This document shows, in pieces, positions 1-5,607 of a DNA stretch of 36,821 bases (within the stretch, counting starts at the first letter, position 1; every line of letters starts with the position of its first letter). The notes below the pieces were generated by a model, which saw nothing but the letters and a program-made list of their open reading frames with translations, was not told the DNA's origin and made no database searches. This DNA is from Candidatus Parvarchaeota archaeon (GTDB lineage Archaea > Nanobdellota > Nanobdellia > CSSed11-243R1), in assembly GCA_015522785.1 (NCBI GenBank), contig WALP01000027.1, positions 1-36,821 of the forward strand. Direction: 5' to 3'. The position numbers and the translations under genes are program-made.

Positions 1-2
1 AG

Positions 3-386
3 GAGCAAAAGTATACCAACAAGACAAAGCCCGAAGGGGATGAAGTGGAGATTGAATGGAACTGTTACAAGAAGGTCGATGATTATTCATTATTCAGGAT
101 TTTCGCAAAGACATTAGTTTTGGGATTGCAGAAAAAGCAAGTAGTTGTTGAGGGCGTTCAGACAACGAAAAATTATGGTACAATCGAGTTGGAAATAAAA
201 TGTTTCATACAGACTGATTACGAAAACAGATGGGAAACAAATCCAATGATGAAATTCCTTAAAGGTATATATGATACATATTTCTATCGTTCGACTTTCG
301 AGACATGGAAGCAGAAGGTTGTCACAGATATGCACACCGTTGAGAATGAGGTTAAGGCATTTTTCAACATGCAGAGATTCCTTTAA
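3..386 (+). CDS. C-terminal part of an unknown conserved-looking protein
   Basis: The reading frame is open from the window edge, so the true start lies upstream; a GTG at 45 is internal to the open frame and has no ribosome binding site. I do not recognise the family. The visible part is a mixed alpha/beta, soluble-looking protein rich in aromatic residues, with the segment IELEIKCFIQTDYENRWE suggesting a beta strand pair, and an ending of charged helix then FFNMQRFL. No signal peptide, membrane segment or cysteine cluster is visible in this part. It converges on the next gene and overlaps its 3' end by 4 bp. No function can be assigned. Confidence 0.7.
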   Translation, partial: EQKYTNKTKPEGDEVEIEWNCYKKVDDYSLFRIFAKTLVLGLQKKQVVVEGVQTTKNYGTIELEIKCFIQTDYENRWETNPMMKFLKGIYDTYFYRSTFETWKQKVVTDMHTVENEVKAFFNMQRFL

Positions 387-658
387 TATTTTTTTAAGAA
401 GTGATGTTCTTGTCCCGGCATAAATTCTTTCAGTAAGGACATCATTCTTTTTTCATCTTCATTTGCGTAACTTGTGTAACCACCTATTTCAATTGCCTGC
501 CATGACTGTCCTGGCTTGAAAAATTCAAGAAGTGAAGCTGTACTCCTTTCGTTGTAATCTCTATTAATTAGGGTGTAATTTCTTTCTCCAATTAAGGTAT
601 ATCTCTTAAATGGAATAAATGCCAAATCTTCATTTGATATTTCTTCGAGATTTTTCAT
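383..658 (-). CDS. Small unknown protein (91 aa)
   Basis: I chose the ATG at 658 because an AT-rich TATA-like element (ATTTAAATAT at about 680-690) lies 24-31 bp upstream, the spacing for a leaderless archaeal transcript; the in-frame ATG at 679 would be too close. The protein is soluble and mixed in charge, with a central FFKPGQSWQAIEIGGYTSY segment and a C-terminal helix EDEKRMMSLLKEFMPG. No known motif, signal peptide or membrane helix is seen. Its 3' end overlaps that of the convergent upstream gene by 4 bp. It may be a lineage-specific protein; the function is unknown. Confidence 0.55.
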   Translation of the reverse strand: MKNLEEISNEDLAFIPFKRYTLIGERNYTLINRDYNERSTASLLEFFKPGQSWQAIEIGGYTSYANEDEKRMMSLLKEFMPGQEHHFLKKY

Positions 659-723
659 AACAAGTATATTCAAGAACATTATTTAAATATTTGTCGTTTC
701 TTTTGGGTAGTGAATGGAAAGTT

Positions 724-731
724 TTATAAAA
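724..731 (+). promoter_or_regulatory. TATA box of the kink-turn RNA
   Basis: TTATAAAA lies about 26 bp before the inferred start of the structured RNA at about 752. No open frame starts nearby on this strand, so this promoter supports independent transcription of the RNA. Confidence 0.5.
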
Positions 732-751
732 CTATGTAACTTAATCAATAA

Positions 752-891
752 CGGCAAGGCTTAGTCAAGTGGGCCGGTCTCTATATGAGGAGCTCGAGCA
801 GAGCTTCGCCTATGAGTATAGTTTACTCCCACTTGATTTTTGGCCCGCGAAGGTGCTGGCTTGACACGTGATAGCCGGATAGTTGCGGGCC
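752..891 (+). ncRNA. Structured RNA with two kink-turn hairpins (H/ACA-guide-like)
   Basis: Hairpin 1 closes with TCAAGTGGG (765-773) and CCCACTTGA (828-836). Above an internal loop comes a textbook kink-turn: CTATAT-GA-GG on one strand (781-790) and CC-TAT-GA-GTATAG on the other (809-821). Hairpin 2 closes with GGCCCGC (842-848) and GCGGGCC (885-891). It has an internal loop and an upper stem CTGGCT/AGCCGG capped by a kink-loop, T-GA-CACGT-GA-T (862-872). Two stems, each with an internal pocket and an L7Ae-type motif above it, is the layout of archaeal double-hairpin H/ACA pseudouridylation guides. I do not see an ACA box at the expected distance after either stem, so the class is not certain. 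The start is inferred from the TATA box at 724-731. Confidence 0.55.
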
Positions 892-979
892 ATCATAATC
901 ACCTTACCAAACTCATAATTAAATGCCAATTGGCGAGATCATCATAATCACTTAATCACCAATGAATTGGGGTATAAAT
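891..979 (+). promoter_or_regulatory. dnaG promoter region with repeats and palindromes
   Basis: TATAAAT at 973-979, preceded by purine-rich BRE-like sequence, is the likely dnaG promoter, giving a leader of about 37 nt. Upstream lie a 12-bp direct repeat CATCATAATCAC (891-902 and 940-951), a perfect palindrome GCCAATTGGC (925-934) and a related inverted repeat CCAAT-GA-ATTGG (959-970) that ends 2 bp before the TATA box. The two palindromes share CCAAT/ATTGG halves, as expected for a regulator site. The bound protein is unknown. Confidence 0.5.
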
Positions 980-1037
980 GCCCAACTAGGTAAGCAAGTA
1001 GCTATTTCTCGTCTTTGGCTAAAAGGAGGCGAACTTT

Positions 1038-2267
1038 ATGGGTAAAATTGCACCTGTATCCGCGAAGTATATAATTCGCGTGAAGATACATGTTGATGGA
1101 ACAGTCGAAAAGCCGGATGTCATTGGAGCTATTTTCGGACAGACAGAAGGGCTTTTGGGAACAGACCTCGAATTGAGGGAACTACAAAAATCAGGAAGAA
1201 TAGGTAGAATAGAAGTTAATCTTCAAAACAAAGGTGGAAAAGCAGATGGAGAAATAACAATTCCTTCTTCTATGGATATGGCAGAGACAGCCATTGTCGC
1301 GTCAGCTATTGAGACAATCCAAAGGATTGGACCATGTAACGCGAAACTTGTAATAGAGAACATAGAGGATGTCAGGGTAACCAAAAGAGAGTATGTCATT
1401 GAAAGGGCAAAGGAACTCTTGAAGAACATGATTGACAAGGGACCTGATTCCGCGGAGCTCATGGAAGAATTGAAGCAGACAGTCAGGGGAATGGAGCTTG
1501 TCAATTACGGGAAAGACAAAGTTCCAGCAGGGCCTAATGTAAAAGACAGCGATGACATAATTGTTGTTGAAGGAAGAGCTGACGTAATAAATTTGCTTAA
1601 GCATGGTTTCAAGAACGCAATAGGGTTGAACGGAACTTCGGTGCCGCCAACAGTCGCCGAGCTGACGAAGACAAAAACAACAACAGTATTTGTTGACGGA
1701 GACAGAGGAGGAAACTTGATTGTAAGGGAACTTATGGCAGTAGGCGACATTGACTTTGTAGCTATGGCACCGTCAGGAAGGGAAGTTGAAGAATTGACAA
1801 AGAAGGAAATTCACAAGTGCTTGAGGTCAAAGATACCTTTGGACCAGTTCAAGGAGGAGATGGGTGAAAGCTCACGAAACGGAAACCTTCACAGCAGCAA
1901 GCCACAGAGGAATGACAGAAATGATGACAGGAGACCACAGCGACAAAGACAGCAGCAAAGGAAGCGCGACATACACCCTGAATACGCGAAGCAGTTCAAG
2001 AAAATGCTCGACGAGCTTATAGGAACACGCGGGGCGTACTTGCTTGACGCGGACATGAATATTCTTGGCAAAGTTCCTACAAAAGAGCTCAAGAACGCGA
2101 TAAGGAGCCTTCCGGAAATAAACATGATTGTTATGGACGGCCAGGTTACGCCTGAAATGATAAGGTTCATCGAACGTTCGTCCGTGAACACAGTCGTAGC
2201 GGAAGGAGCGACGGGCACCAGCAGAAGATTGAAGATATTGACAGCTGCTGACTTGGGAAGCGCTTAG
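1038..2267 (+). CDS. dnaG: Archaeal DnaG (Toprim-domain primase/exosome subunit)
   Basis: Archaeal DnaG is a Toprim protein that has primase activity in vitro and is a stable subunit of the RNA exosome. The Toprim domain is visible as VVEGRADVINLL near residues 176-187 (catalytic Glu178) and VFVDGDRGG at 217-225 (Asp220 and Asp222). The N-terminal 165 residues match the archaeal-specific domain, and a Gln/Arg-rich linker at about 281-310 precedes a C-terminal domain (HPEYAKQFKKMLDEL onward). The 409-residue length is normal. The start is fixed by AGGAGG at 1024-1029, 8 nt before ATG. It is followed directly by the SRP RNA gene. Confidence 0.95.
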   Translation: MGKIAPVSAKYIIRVKIHVDGTVEKPDVIGAIFGQTEGLLGTDLELRELQKSGRIGRIEVNLQNKGGKADGEITIPSSMDMAETAIVASAIETIQRIGPCNAKLVIENIEDVRVTKREYVIERAKELLKNMIDKGPDSAELMEELKQTVRGMELVNYGKDKVPAGPNVKDSDDIIVVEGRADVINLLKHGFKNAIGLNGTSVPPTVAELTKTKTTTVFVDGDRGGNLIVRELMAVGDIDFVAMAPSGREVEELTKKEIHKCLRSKIPLDQFKEEMGESSRNGNLHSSKPQRNDRNDDRRPQRQRQQQRKRDIHPEYAKQFKKMLDELIGTRGAYLLDADMNILGKVPTKELKNAIRSLPEINMIVMDGQVTPEMIRFIERSSVNTVVAEGATGTSRRLKILTAADLGSA

Positions 2268-2301
2268 AAAACTTTTTAACCTCTTTTTTCTTATTTTATT
2301 T

Positions 2302-2570
2302 GGGCGAGCTAGGTGGGCCGTTGGGCGTGGCCTGTCAATCCCAAACCGTCCTTAGGGGAGCCGAAGCCAGCTTGAGGGTTGTCACATTTTGAGTAAGCTC
2401 ATGCCGTATCTGCGAAGCCTCGCCCCAAGGGATGTGTTATTCTGTGAACCGTGCGAGGTCCGGAAGGAAGCAGCACTAAGCGGAGTAGCATATGCTCTTG
2501 GGATACGGGGTGGAGAAAAGGTATGGGGACTGCTCCTGGTGCGGCTTCTCGATGGCTGGTGTGCTCGCCT
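2302..2570 (+). ncRNA. ffs: 7S signal recognition particle RNA
   Basis: The universally conserved helix 8 motif that binds SRP54 is present: GTGAACC, AGGTCCGGAAGGAAGCA and GCAC at about 2443-2478. The 5' end GGGCGAGC (2302-2309) pairs with the 3' end GCTCGCCT (2563-2570), closing helix 1 as in archaeal 7S RNAs. The Alu domain shows the expected CTGTC-AATCCC-AAACCG and GGGGAGCCGAAGCC elements. The length, about 269 nt, is slightly short for archaea. It guides ribosomes making secreted or membrane proteins to the translocon, with SRP19 and SRP54. A T-rich stretch follows the 3' end. No intron-like insertion is visible inside it, in contrast to the tRNAs. Confidence 0.93.
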
Positions 2571-2575
2571 ATTAA

Positions 2576-2626
2576 CTTCTTTTTCCGTGCACGCTTTTTC
2601 CAAAAGGGTGCTAAGAAAGCTGCACC
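2576..2626 (-). repeat. tRNA-intron-like core element outside a tRNA
   Basis: Read on the minus strand, this stretch contains a hairpin CTTTT/AAAAG, the linker GCGTGCACGG and a second purine tract GAAAAAGAAG. This matches the core of the tRNA introns elsewhere in the window; the linker is identical to that of the tRNA-Ser anticodon intron. A GGTGC/GCACC hairpin lies beside it. It sits between the 3' end of the SRP RNA and the stop codon of the convergent hydrolase gene, so it would form part of that gene's 3' untranslated region. No tRNA surrounds it. Confidence 0.5.
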
Positions 2627-2657
2627 AAAAGAAACACTTTTTTACATATGTGAAAAC

Positions 2658-3212
2658 TTATTTAAGAAATTCTTTTATTTTTTCAAGCAAAAATGGAAAC
2701 TTTGTGTACCCCGCTTTTTCGTTGAAGTGCCCAGCGCCGTGAATTATTATTGGTTTCACATTAAGTTTTTCCGCGAGTTCATAAGTTTTTTCTAAAGGAA
2801 TATAAGGGTCGTTGTCAGAACCGATTACAAAAATGTTCTTGCAGTTTTCTTTTATTTTCTTCCAGTCAAACGGCTTTTCGAAAAAGGTTGAATTGATTTT
2901 ATCGACTTCGGCGAAACCTAGTGCTCCGAGGAAACCCGCTATTAAAAAAGTAGCTTTGGTTTTATACTTCTCTAAAAGATGCAATACAAATGAGGGTCCA
3001 ATGCTGTGAGCAACAAAAATTGTATTCTCGTCAACATACTTTTCATAATCTTTGAAAACATTTAGCCAATTTTCTAAGGATTGCCCTTCTGGTGTCGGGA
3101 ATTTTGGCACAAAGACTTTGCAACCCACCTTCTCGAGTTCTTTCTTCAGCCAAGGAAACCAATTTTCCTGCGGATGCCCAAATGCGCCGTGTATGATGAA
3201 AACATTTGTCAT
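2658..3212 (-). CDS. Small alpha/beta hydrolase (RBBP9/YdeN-like serine hydrolase)
   Basis: A 184-residue single-domain alpha/beta hydrolase. The N-terminal strand and oxyanion region read VFIIHGAFGHPQENWFPWL. The nucleophile elbow AHSIG gives Ser70, and GSDNDPYIP gives Asp135 and GAGHFNEKAG gives His162, a complete catalytic triad. These signatures fit the RBBP9/YdeN family of serine hydrolases, whose substrates are mostly unknown. The ATG at 3212 is chosen because a TATA-like ATATAA motif lies about 28 bp upstream, so the transcript is probably leaderless. The gene is monocistronic and converges on the SRP RNA, with an intron-like repeat in its 3' flank. Confidence 0.85.
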   Translation of the reverse strand: MTNVFIIHGAFGHPQENWFPWLKKELEKVGCKVFVPKFPTPEGQSLENWLNVFKDYEKYVDENTIFVAHSIGPSFVLHLLEKYKTKATFLIAGFLGALGFAEVDKINSTFFEKPFDWKKIKENCKNIFVIGSDNDPYIPLEKTYELAEKLNVKPIIIHGAGHFNEKAGYTKFPFLLEKIKEFLK

Positions 3213-3306
3213 AATCTCTCTAATAATCTTTGTAGTTATATCTTTATCCTTTTAGAGCTCTTTTTTTGGTAAATATTTTTCCTTGGAAAAACGTTTGCTG
3301 CGAAAG

Positions 3307-3315
3307 AAATATAAG
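3307..3315 (+). promoter_or_regulatory. TATA box of tRNA-Ser(GCU)
   Basis: AATATAAGG lies 26-34 bp before the first base of the tRNA, the usual archaeal position when transcription begins at or near the mature 5' end. Confidence 0.6.
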
Positions 3316-3355
3316 GGGTTTATTCATTCTATTGGATTATGCCGGGGTCGCCTAG

Positions 3356-3411
3356 CACCACCCTTTTCTTAAAAGAAAAGCGTGGACGGAAAAGAAGAGG
3401 GTGATGGGTTA
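3356..3411 (+). other. tRNA-Ser intron 1, D-loop 15/16 (56 nt)
   Basis: The central helix pairs exon GCCT (3350-3353) with GGGT (3406-3409) using two G-U pairs. The bulges AG^C and TA^T are cut to join G15 to T16. The core holds tract CTTTTCTT (3363-3370), its complement AAGAAAAG (3373-3380), linker CGTGGACG and mirror tract GAAAAGAA (3389-3396). ACCACCC can also pair with GGGTGAT to close the intron stem. Confidence 0.75.
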
Positions 3412-3435
3412 TCTGGTTATGGCGCTGGCCTGCTA

Positions 3436-3491
3436 GCACCCTTTCTTAGAAAGAAAGCGTGCACGGAAAGAAATTTCCGTGGGTCGTAGTC
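3436..3491 (+). other. tRNA-Ser intron 2, anticodon loop 37/38 (56 nt)
   Basis: This is the canonical archaeal intron site. The central helix pairs exon CTGC (3430-3433) with GTAG (3486-3489); the bulges TA^G and TC^A join A37 to A38. The core holds CTTTCTT (3441-3447), AAGAAAG (3451-3457), linker CGTGCACG (3458-3465) and mirror tract GAAAGAA (3466-3472). CACGGAAA also pairs with TTTCCGTG downstream, an alternative hairpin. Confidence 0.85.
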
Positions 3492-3523
3492 AGCCAGTTT
3501 CCTTCGGGATCCGTGAGTTCGAA

Positions 3524-3574
3524 AGAGCCTTTCTCTTGCGAAGAGAAACCCTCGGGAAAGAGAAGCTCCGATTT
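3524..3574 (+). other. tRNA-Ser intron 3, T-loop 59/60 (51 nt)
   Basis: Exon TTCG (3518-3521) faces CGAT (3569-3572), giving three pairs and a U-U mismatch. The bulges AA^A and TT^T restore the T-loop TTCGAAT. The inner stem is GAGC/GCTC. The core tracts are CTTTCTCTT (3529-3537), AAGAGAAA (3541-3548) and mirror GAAAGAGAA (3556-3564): all three differ from the other copies in a matching way. Confidence 0.75.
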
Positions 3575-3588
3575 TCTCACCCCCGGCG

Positions 3589-3597
3589 CTTTTTTTA
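3589..3597 (+). terminator. T-run terminator after tRNA-Ser
   Basis: A run of seven T residues starts 2 nt after the discriminator base, a typical archaeal intrinsic termination signal. Confidence 0.55.
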
Positions 3598-3633
3598 GAA
3601 AAATTAATAATCAACATTTTCATTAATATTCAC

Positions 3634-4242
3634 ATGTACATAGAAGAAATAGGAAATAGAAAATATTTTGCCGAAGTTATTGCGGATGACCTGCTTAAAA
3701 AATCTTTTCTAAAAATTTGGTGGAACAATAACGGCAAAGACATCTCGCTTGAACTTTACCCAGGGAATGGACTGGAGTATATTGTTGATAACTACACTGA
3801 AAGTGAAAGTATTAATGGTGTGTACAAACAAATGTTAAGCTCATTATCCGAAGTAGCAACAGGCATTAAAACAGGAATTGGGGTGTGGAAAGGCGGAAGG
3901 ATAAGGTTTTCATACTGGGTTAATGAAGAAGGCATATTCTTTGTTGATGAAAATGAAGATGAAGTTGAGAAGCTGACGATTAAAGATATTTTGTCGAGAC
4001 TAAATGGTGTGAAGCCGTTCAATTGGGAATTTGACACGTCGGGCATGAGTTTTATTGAGAAGTTTGCCTATGTGTTTAGTTCTCTTGACAAGAATCCGTG
4101 TCCGTTTATGAACAAGGATAAAATTTGTTTCGCTGATGGAGAACATTGCAATCACTACAGAAAATTTGTGTACTATGGGCACACCTGTCCGAGGTACGAA
4201 ACCGATTTTGAGCTTGAGAAAAAGCTTTTTGGTAAAGTTTAA
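3634..4242 (+). CDS. Unknown protein with a C-terminal four-cysteine motif
   Basis: A 202-residue soluble protein I cannot place in a family. The first 150 residues are mixed alpha/beta. The C-terminal 50 residues carry four cysteines: CPFMNKDKICFADGEHC, then HTCPRY a little further on. This pattern could bind zinc or an iron-sulfur cluster; that is inference only. The ATG at 3634 fits a leaderless transcript, since an AT-rich TATA-like element lies at about 3600-3610. It lies between tRNA-Ser and the next unknown gene, about 80 bp from the latter, which has its own promoter. Confidence 0.7.
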   Translation: MYIEEIGNRKYFAEVIADDLLKKSFLKIWWNNNGKDISLELYPGNGLEYIVDNYTESESINGVYKQMLSSLSEVATGIKTGIGVWKGGRIRFSYWVNEEGIFFVDENEDEVEKLTIKDILSRLNGVKPFNWEFDTSGMSFIEKFAYVFSSLDKNPCPFMNKDKICFADGEHCNHYRKFVYYGHTCPRYETDFELEKKLFGKV

Positions 4243-4323
4243 TGATTCAGTGTTCCGAATTGTATGTGGCGAAATATTTATAACTCTTTAGTCATTACTT
4301 TTTTTGAAATAGGGGTGATTGAT

Positions 4324-4947
4324 ATGGATTTTTTAGAAAAAGTAAATGGTATTGATAAATACAAATTATACACAGGTCCCCTTGAGGATGCCATTCACGC
4401 AATTAGAGCTGATGGGAGAACCCCAATGACTATTGAACAAATAGCACGCAAAAGACTTGAAGTTTATTCGAGTGGAGATGCCAATCATGATAAGGTTTGG
4501 TGGTGGAATGAATCACACTTTGGTGTGTATAACGGTGTTGCGTATTTTGAGGATAAGATTAAAGTTATAGATGGAGACACATTGCTTATGGCTGCTCTTG
4601 AGGGGAGAAAAAATGAATATTCCCTTATGATTAGCGAGGAATTGTATCATTCACTTGAAGGCGAGGAGTTCAAAAAATCAAAATCATACGATAGGAGAGA
4701 CAATTCTTTCTTAAAAGCATTGTTCGGTGATGTGTTTGATGAGTATAAGAAAGTGGCAGAGGATAGGTACATTGGTTTTAGAGGAGATAGATGTGTTTTG
4801 CCAACATTTAATGACTGCCTTAAATTTTGGAAGCCTAAAATACCTGAAGTGCGTGGACTAACAATATCTGGATTGGTGGATGTATCTACTATTTATACGA
4901 CATCTCCCCCAGGGGGGAATTTTGTTGGGGAAATAGCAAAAGAGTAA
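4324..4947 (+). CDS. Unknown 207-residue protein
   Basis: The start at 4324 is chosen because AGGGGTGAT stands 5-8 nt before it and a TATA element (ATATTTATAA, about 4274-4283) lies about 45 bp upstream; the in-frame ATG at 4264 lies before that promoter. The protein is soluble, with no signal peptide or membrane helix. Recognisable stretches such as DKVWWWNESHFGVYNGVAYF and DRYIGFRGDRCVLPTFNDC do not match a family I know. The hydrophilic central region is rich in Lys, Glu and Asp. It is monocistronic; the next gene is tRNA-Val(GAC). Confidence 0.65.
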   Translation: MDFLEKVNGIDKYKLYTGPLEDAIHAIRADGRTPMTIEQIARKRLEVYSSGDANHDKVWWWNESHFGVYNGVAYFEDKIKVIDGDTLLMAALEGRKNEYSLMISEELYHSLEGEEFKKSKSYDRRDNSFLKALFGDVFDEYKKVAEDRYIGFRGDRCVLPTFNDCLKFWKPKIPEVRGLTISGLVDVSTIYTTSPPGGNFVGEIAKE

Positions 4948-5034
4948 CAATCCCTTCCACAAAAGTTTAAAAATGATAATCTTACTTTTCTTTTCATGGG
5001 CCCGTGGCCTAGTGGCTATGGCGTCCGCTTGACG

Positions 5035-5082
5035 AAACCCTTTCTTCCAAGAAAGCATTTACGGAAAGAAGGGTGTTCAAAA
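5035..5082 (+). other. tRNA-Val(GAC) intron 1, anticodon loop 37/38 (48 nt)
   Basis: A full bulge-helix-bulge: exon TTGA (5029-5032) pairs with TCAA (5077-5080), with bulges CG^A and AA^T. Inside, CCTTTCTT can pair with AAGAAGGG to extend the stem. The core tracts are CTTTCTT (5040-5046), AAGAAAG (5049-5055) and mirror GAAAGAA (5064-5070), with linker CATTTACG. Confidence 0.9.
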
Positions 5083-5104
5083 TGCGGGAGATCCCCGGTT
5101 CGAA

Positions 5105-5194
5105 AGCAGCCTTTCTTTAGGAAAGAAAGCCTGCAGGGAAAGAAATTTCTTTTCCCTCAAGGCTTTTCTTTTTAAGAAAAGGCTTGCACGAAAG
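5105..5194 (+). other. tRNA-Val(GAC) intron 2, T-loop 59/60 (90 nt)
   Basis: Exon TTCG (5099-5102) pairs with CGAA (5189-5192); the bulges AA^A and AG^T restore TTCGAAT. The intron holds a first core (CTTTCTTT, AAAGAAAG, linker CCTGCAGG, mirror GAAAGAAA) and then a second hairpin CTTTTCTT/AAGAAAAG, so it looks like a double unit. Confidence 0.8.
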
Positions 5195-5247
5195 TCCGGG
5201 CGGGCCCATTTCTAAAGTTTTAAATATGTAACTCATTTTAATCTTAT

Positions 5248-5601
5248 ATGGCAAAGAAAAAGACAACGAAAAGAAAAACAGCTAAAAGAGCACCAAAGAG
5301 AAAAGTCGTGGAATTGAAAAACAAAGCAGCTATGAATACAGTACACTTGGTTTTTGAGATTTTGGCGGCAGCAGGATTCGCGATTGGGTTAATTCCATTA
5401 GGATATCTGTTCTCTATGTGGTGGGTAATACCAATGACGTTGATATCGATGATTATCTCTGTGATGTGGAGCAAAAAAACGTTGACTTTAGATGTTGTTA
5501 CTTTTATAATGAGTCTATTGTCAATAATACCTATATTGGGTTTTGTTGCAAGGGTTATTGGTATTATAACAGCTGCAGTAGCGGCTAAAGATTTAATTTA
5601 A
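5248..5601 (+). CDS. Small membrane protein with a lysine-rich N-terminal tail
   Basis: The first 20 residues, MAKKKTTKRKTAKRAPKRK, form a very basic tail. Three hydrophobic segments follow (about residues 30-50, 55-70 and 78-112), consistent with a small integral membrane protein of 117 residues. I do not recognise the family. The start is supported by TTTTAAATA at 5218-5226, about 26 bp upstream, so the mRNA is probably leaderless. The tail closely resembles the start of the CBS-domain protein at 12922-13857 and the lysine-threonine repeat protein at 28931-29056. A role in tethering nucleic acid to the membrane is possible but is only inference. Confidence 0.75.
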   Translation: MAKKKTTKRKTAKRAPKRKVVELKNKAAMNTVHLVFEILAAAGFAIGLIPLGYLFSMWWVIPMTLISMIISVMWSKKTLTLDVVTFIMSLLSIIPILGFVARVIGIITAAVAAKDLI

Positions 5602-5607
5602 TTTTTT

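Larger units (their letters stand above)
3341..3588 (+). tRNA. tRNA-Ser(GCU) with three introns
   Basis: The acceptor stem is GCCGGGG (3341-3347) with CCCCGGC (3581-3587), and discriminator G73 is as expected for serine. Removing three insertions leaves exons 3341-3355, 3412-3435, 3492-3523 and 3575-3588, an 85-nt class II tRNA. It has D stem GCC/GGC, anticodon stem CTGGC/GCCAG, loop CTGCTAA with anticodon GCU (3432-3434), a long variable arm with TCC-TTCG-GGA, and T arm GTGAG-TTCGAAT-CTCAC. The introns lie at 15/16, 37/38 and 59/60, and each can form a bulge-helix-bulge. A TATA box is at 3307-3315 and a T7 run follows. The CCA end is not encoded. Confidence 0.9.
4998..5208 (+). tRNA. tRNA-Val(GAC) with two introns
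   Basis: The acceptor stem is GGGCCCG/CGGGCCC with A73, as usual for archaeal valine tRNAs and identical to tRNA-Val(CAC) in this window. Exons 4998-5034, 5083-5104 and 5195-5208 give a 73-nt tRNA. Its D arm GCC-TAGTGGCTAT-GGC is uninterrupted. It has anticodon stem TCCGC/GCGGG, loop TTGACGT with anticodon GAC (5031-5033), and T arm CCCGG-TTCGAAT-CCGGG. A TATA box TTTAAAAAT (4966-4974) lies 24-32 bp upstream. The introns are at 37/38 and 59/60. Direct repeats CGAAAG flank the T-loop intron. Confidence 0.9.

Noticed and set aside
752-891. A further split or intron-bearing tRNA, or RNase P RNA
   Set aside because: There is no T-loop, acceptor pairing or anticodon arm, and none of the conserved RNase P core sequences.
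2389-2795. Open frames on both strands within and after the SRP RNA
   Set aside because: They overlap a confidently identified structural RNA and the end of the hydrolase gene and have no coding character.
3417-3623. An open frame on the minus strand across tRNA-Ser
   Set aside because: It is antisense to tRNA exons and introns and matches no protein pattern; its codons reflect the hairpin repeats.
4264-4323. An upstream start for the 207-residue unknown protein
   Set aside because: The ATG at 4264 lies before the TATA element, whereas the ATG at 4324 has a good ribosome binding site.
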